Below, piece after piece: positions 61,908 through 64,000 of a stretch of 64,000 bases of DNA. A model generated the notes under the pieces. That model was not told the DNA's origin. It worked only from the letters and a program-made list of their open reading frames with translations, and did no database searches. Made by a program: the position numbers and the translations under genes. How positions within the stretch are numbered: the stretch's first letter is position 1; each line of letters starts with the position of its first letter. Origin of the DNA: Burkholderiaceae bacterium (GTDB lineage: Bacteria; Pseudomonadota; Gammaproteobacteria; Burkholderiales; Burkholderiaceae); contig CANFWB010000002.1 in NCBI GenBank assembly GCA_947450605.1, positions 21,564-85,563 of the forward strand. Reading direction: 5' to 3'.

Positions 61908-64000
61908 ATGAGTGCAAGTGAAAAAAAGTCTGCATCTGCTACATGGCCAAATGTCCCAGATAGCAATTTAGATGCATGGAAAAAATCAGCCCAAAAGTCA
62001 GCGCCCAATGGCGATGTAGATAAATTGGGTTGGCAGACACCTGATGGCATTCACCTGAAGGCCCTGTATACCGCCGAGGATATCGAGGGACTTCAGTACA
62101 CGCATTCATTGCCTGGTTTTGAGCCCTTTGTACGTGGACCACAAGCCACGATGTATTCGGTGCGCCCATGGACTATTCGCCAATACGCAGGGTTTTCTAC
62201 CGCAGAAGAATCTAATGCGTTTTATCGCAAGGCACTGGATGCAGGCGGTCAAGGCGTCTCAGTTGCGTTTGACTTAGCAACACATCGTGGTTATGACTCC
62301 GACCATCCGCGCGTTACAGGTGATGTTGGTAAAGCTGGCGTTGCAATTGATTCTGTTGAAGATATGAAAATATTGTTTGATGGCATTCCATTGGACAAGG
62401 TCTCTGTTTCGATGACGATGAATGGTGCGGTGCTGCCAGTATTGGCAGGCTATATTGTTGCTGGCGAAGAGCAGGGCGTTAAACAAGAATTGTTATCCGG
62501 AACCATTCAGAATGACATTCTGAAGGAGTTCATGGTGCGCAATACATATATTTACCCGCCAGAGCCGTCGATGCGCATCATCGGCGACATCATTGAATAC
62601 ACCGCTAAACATATGCCAAAATTTAACTCGATCTCGATTTCGGGTTATCACATGCAGGAAGCCGGCGCAAATCAGGTTCTTGAACTAGCATTCACTTTGG
62701 CTGACGGCAAGGAGTATGTCAAAACGGCCCTCGCTAAGGGCTTGGATGTAGATGGCTTTGCTGGTCGTCTTTCGTTCTTCTTCGCTATTGGCATGAACTT
62801 CTATTTAGAAGTGGCGAAGTTACGTGCTGCACGTCTTTTGTGGTGGCGCATCATGAAATCGTTCGAGCCAAAGAATCCAAAGTCGTTGATGTTGCGTACT
62901 CACTGTCAAACATCTGGCTGGTCTTTGACTGAACAAGATCCTTATAACAACGTAGTCCGCACTACGGTTGAAGCAATGGCGGCAGTATTCGGAGGAACCC
63001 AGTCTTTACACACCAATTCATTTGATGAGGCTATTGCTTTGCCGTCTGAATTCTCAAGTCGCATTGCCCGCAACACCCAGTTGATTCTGCAGGAAGAGAC
63101 TCACATCACTAGCGTGATTGATCCTTGGGCTGGCTCATACATGATGGAAAGTCTCACGCAAGAGATGGCTGATAAAGCATGGGAGATTATTCAAGAGGTC
63201 GATGCTATGGGTGGCATGACTAAGGCGGTTGAAAGTGGTTGGGCGAAGCTGAAGATTGAAGCTGCTGCTGCCGAGAAGCAGGCCAAGATTGATTCTGGTT
63301 CCGATGTCATTGTGGGCGTCAACAAATATAAGCTTGGTAAAGAGGATCTGGTTGATGTTTTGATGATCGATAACGACAAGGTTCGTGAAAGTCAGGTTGT
63401 ACGTTTGAATAACATCAAGGCAAAACGCGATACTAAGAGGGTGGAGGATGCACTAGAAGCATTAACTAAAGCCGCAGAAGACAATACTGGTAATTTGCTG
63501 GAGCTGGCTGTTCAAGCAATTCGCTTGCGCGCTACAGTTGGCGAGGTGTCTGATGCGTTAGAAAAAGTTTACGGGCGCCATCGCGCCGATACTCAAAAGG
63601 TGACAGGTGTGTATGCAGCTGCTTATGACTCAGCAGAAGGCTGGGAAAAATTGAAAGTCGAAATCGCTGATTTTGCAAAAGATTTCGGCCGTCGTCCACG
63701 TGTGATGATCGCAAAATTAGGTCAAGATGGACATGATCGCGGTGCCAAGGTTGTTGCTACTGCATTTGCAGATTTGGGCTTTGACGTAGATATTGGGCCC
63801 TTGTTTCAAACGCCAGAGGAGTGTGCTCGTCAGGCGATTGAGAATGATGTTCATGCCTTGGGTATCTCGACATTAGCTGCGGGACATAAGACTCTGGTAC
63901 CTGCCATCATTGCTGAACTGAAGAAGCAGGGCTCAGATGACATTATCGTATTCGTTGGCGGCGTAATCCCGCGTCAGGATTACGACTTCTTATATGAAGC
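61908..64000 (+). CDS. scpA: methylmalonyl-CoA mutase, 3' end outside window
   Basis: The adenosylcobalamin enzyme interconverts methylmalonyl-CoA and succinyl-CoA. The 697 codons present begin after GGGAG and start [10 protein letters not shown]; they hold [62 protein letters not shown] and the B12-binding motif DGHDRG with its axial His about 608, in the C-terminal domain. The frame stays open to the end. With a GntR regulator next to it, it may use propionyl-CoA from the lyase or fatty-acid routes. Confidence 0.96.
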   Translation, partial: MSASEKKSASATWPNVPDSNLDAWKKSAQKSAPNGDVDKLGWQTPDGIHLKALYTAEDIEGLQYTHSLPGFEPFVRGPQATMYSVRPWTIRQYAGFSTAEESNAFYRKALDAGGQGVSVAFDLATHRGYDSDHPRVTGDVGKAGVAIDSVEDMKILFDGIPLDKVSVSMTMNGAVLPVLAGYIVAGEEQGVKQELLSGTIQNDILKEFMVRNTYIYPPEPSMRIIGDIIEYTAKHMPKFNSISISGYHMQEAGANQVLELAFTLADGKEYVKTALAKGLDVDGFAGRLSFFFAIGMNFYLEVAKLRAARLLWWRIMKSFEPKNPKSLMLRTHCQTSGWSLTEQDPYNNVVRTTVEAMAAVFGGTQSLHTNSFDEAIALPSEFSSRIARNTQLILQEETHITSVIDPWAGSYMMESLTQEMADKAWEIIQEVDAMGGMTKAVESGWAKLKIEAAAAEKQAKIDSGSDVIVGVNKYKLGKEDLVDVLMIDNDKVRESQVVRLNNIKAKRDTKRVEDALEALTKAAEDNTGNLLELAVQAIRLRATVGEVSDALEKVYGRHRADTQKVTGVYAAAYDSAEGWEKLKVEIADFAKDFGRRPRVMIAKLGQDGHDRGAKVVATAFADLGFDVDIGPLFQTPEECARQAIENDVHALGISTLAAGHKTLVPAIIAELKKQGSDDIIVFVGGVIPRQDYDFLYE

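Overview
The window looks like chromosome of a betaproteobacterium of the family Burkholderiaceae, most likely Polynucleobacter or a close relative. This is inferred from the moderate base composition, the seven TctC/Bug-type periplasmic receptors, the DUF883/YqjE/YqjK trio, the tandem small cytochromes c and the compact, often overlapping operons. No insertion sequence, prophage or CRISPR array was seen.

0-9 kb is mostly housekeeping: the end of tilS, lysC, tRNA-Ser(GCU), a small promoter-led pair of unknown genes (a 59-residue HTH/zinc-ribbon protein and a secreted 98-residue protein), a secreted alpha/beta hydrolase, a zinc-finger Smr protein, the DUF883-yqjE-yqjK operon, apt facing a nucleosidase, and an acyl-CoA ligase.

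9-41 kb is an accessory catabolic region made of several Bug-tagged cassettes. (a) 10.4-17.2 kb: two divergent operons. One encodes a Bug receptor, a LeuC/LeuD-like hydro-lyase pair and an isocitrate-lyase-superfamily enzyme; the other encodes a Bug receptor, a second lyase of that superfamily and a secreted hydrolase. (b) 23.3-29.7 kb: a seven-gene minus-strand operon with an alpha/beta hydrolase, CoxG-like protein, the three subunits of a xanthine-dehydrogenase-type molybdenum hydroxylase, a Bug receptor and a RidA protein. (c) 29.8-34.3 kb: facing it, a Rieske ferredoxin, an unknown protein, an amidohydrolase, an aldehyde dehydrogenase, a ZIP transporter and a 34-residue membrane peptide. 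(d) 34.3-41 kb: LysR facing Bug, class II aldolase, a ThDP enzyme and two more Bug receptors, with a perfect FNR-type box in the control region. A FAH-family enzyme and a second ThDP enzyme lie at 18.6-21.3 kb. No TctA/TctB membrane components are present, so these receptors must work with transporters elsewhere or have other roles.

41-48.4 kb is thiamin metabolism: thiD, then thiC-thiO-thiS-thiG-thiE under a TPP riboswitch whose downstream hairpin can cover the thiC ribosome site, with a Nudix hydrolase of the thiamin-damage type next door. Two perfect DnaA boxes in inverted orientation lie at 48.5 kb beside tRNA-Arg(CCU).

48.7-64 kb: MFS transporter with a tiny downstream membrane protein, CaiB-type CoA transferase, parE-parC, then a molybdenum-hydroxylase maturation group (XdhC, MocA-like, RidA, CoxE-like VWA protein, MoxR ATPase) that probably serves the hydroxylase at 25 kb. 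Then come two small cytochromes c with an FNR-type box, and a GntR regulator divergent from methylmalonyl-CoA mutase, which runs off the end.
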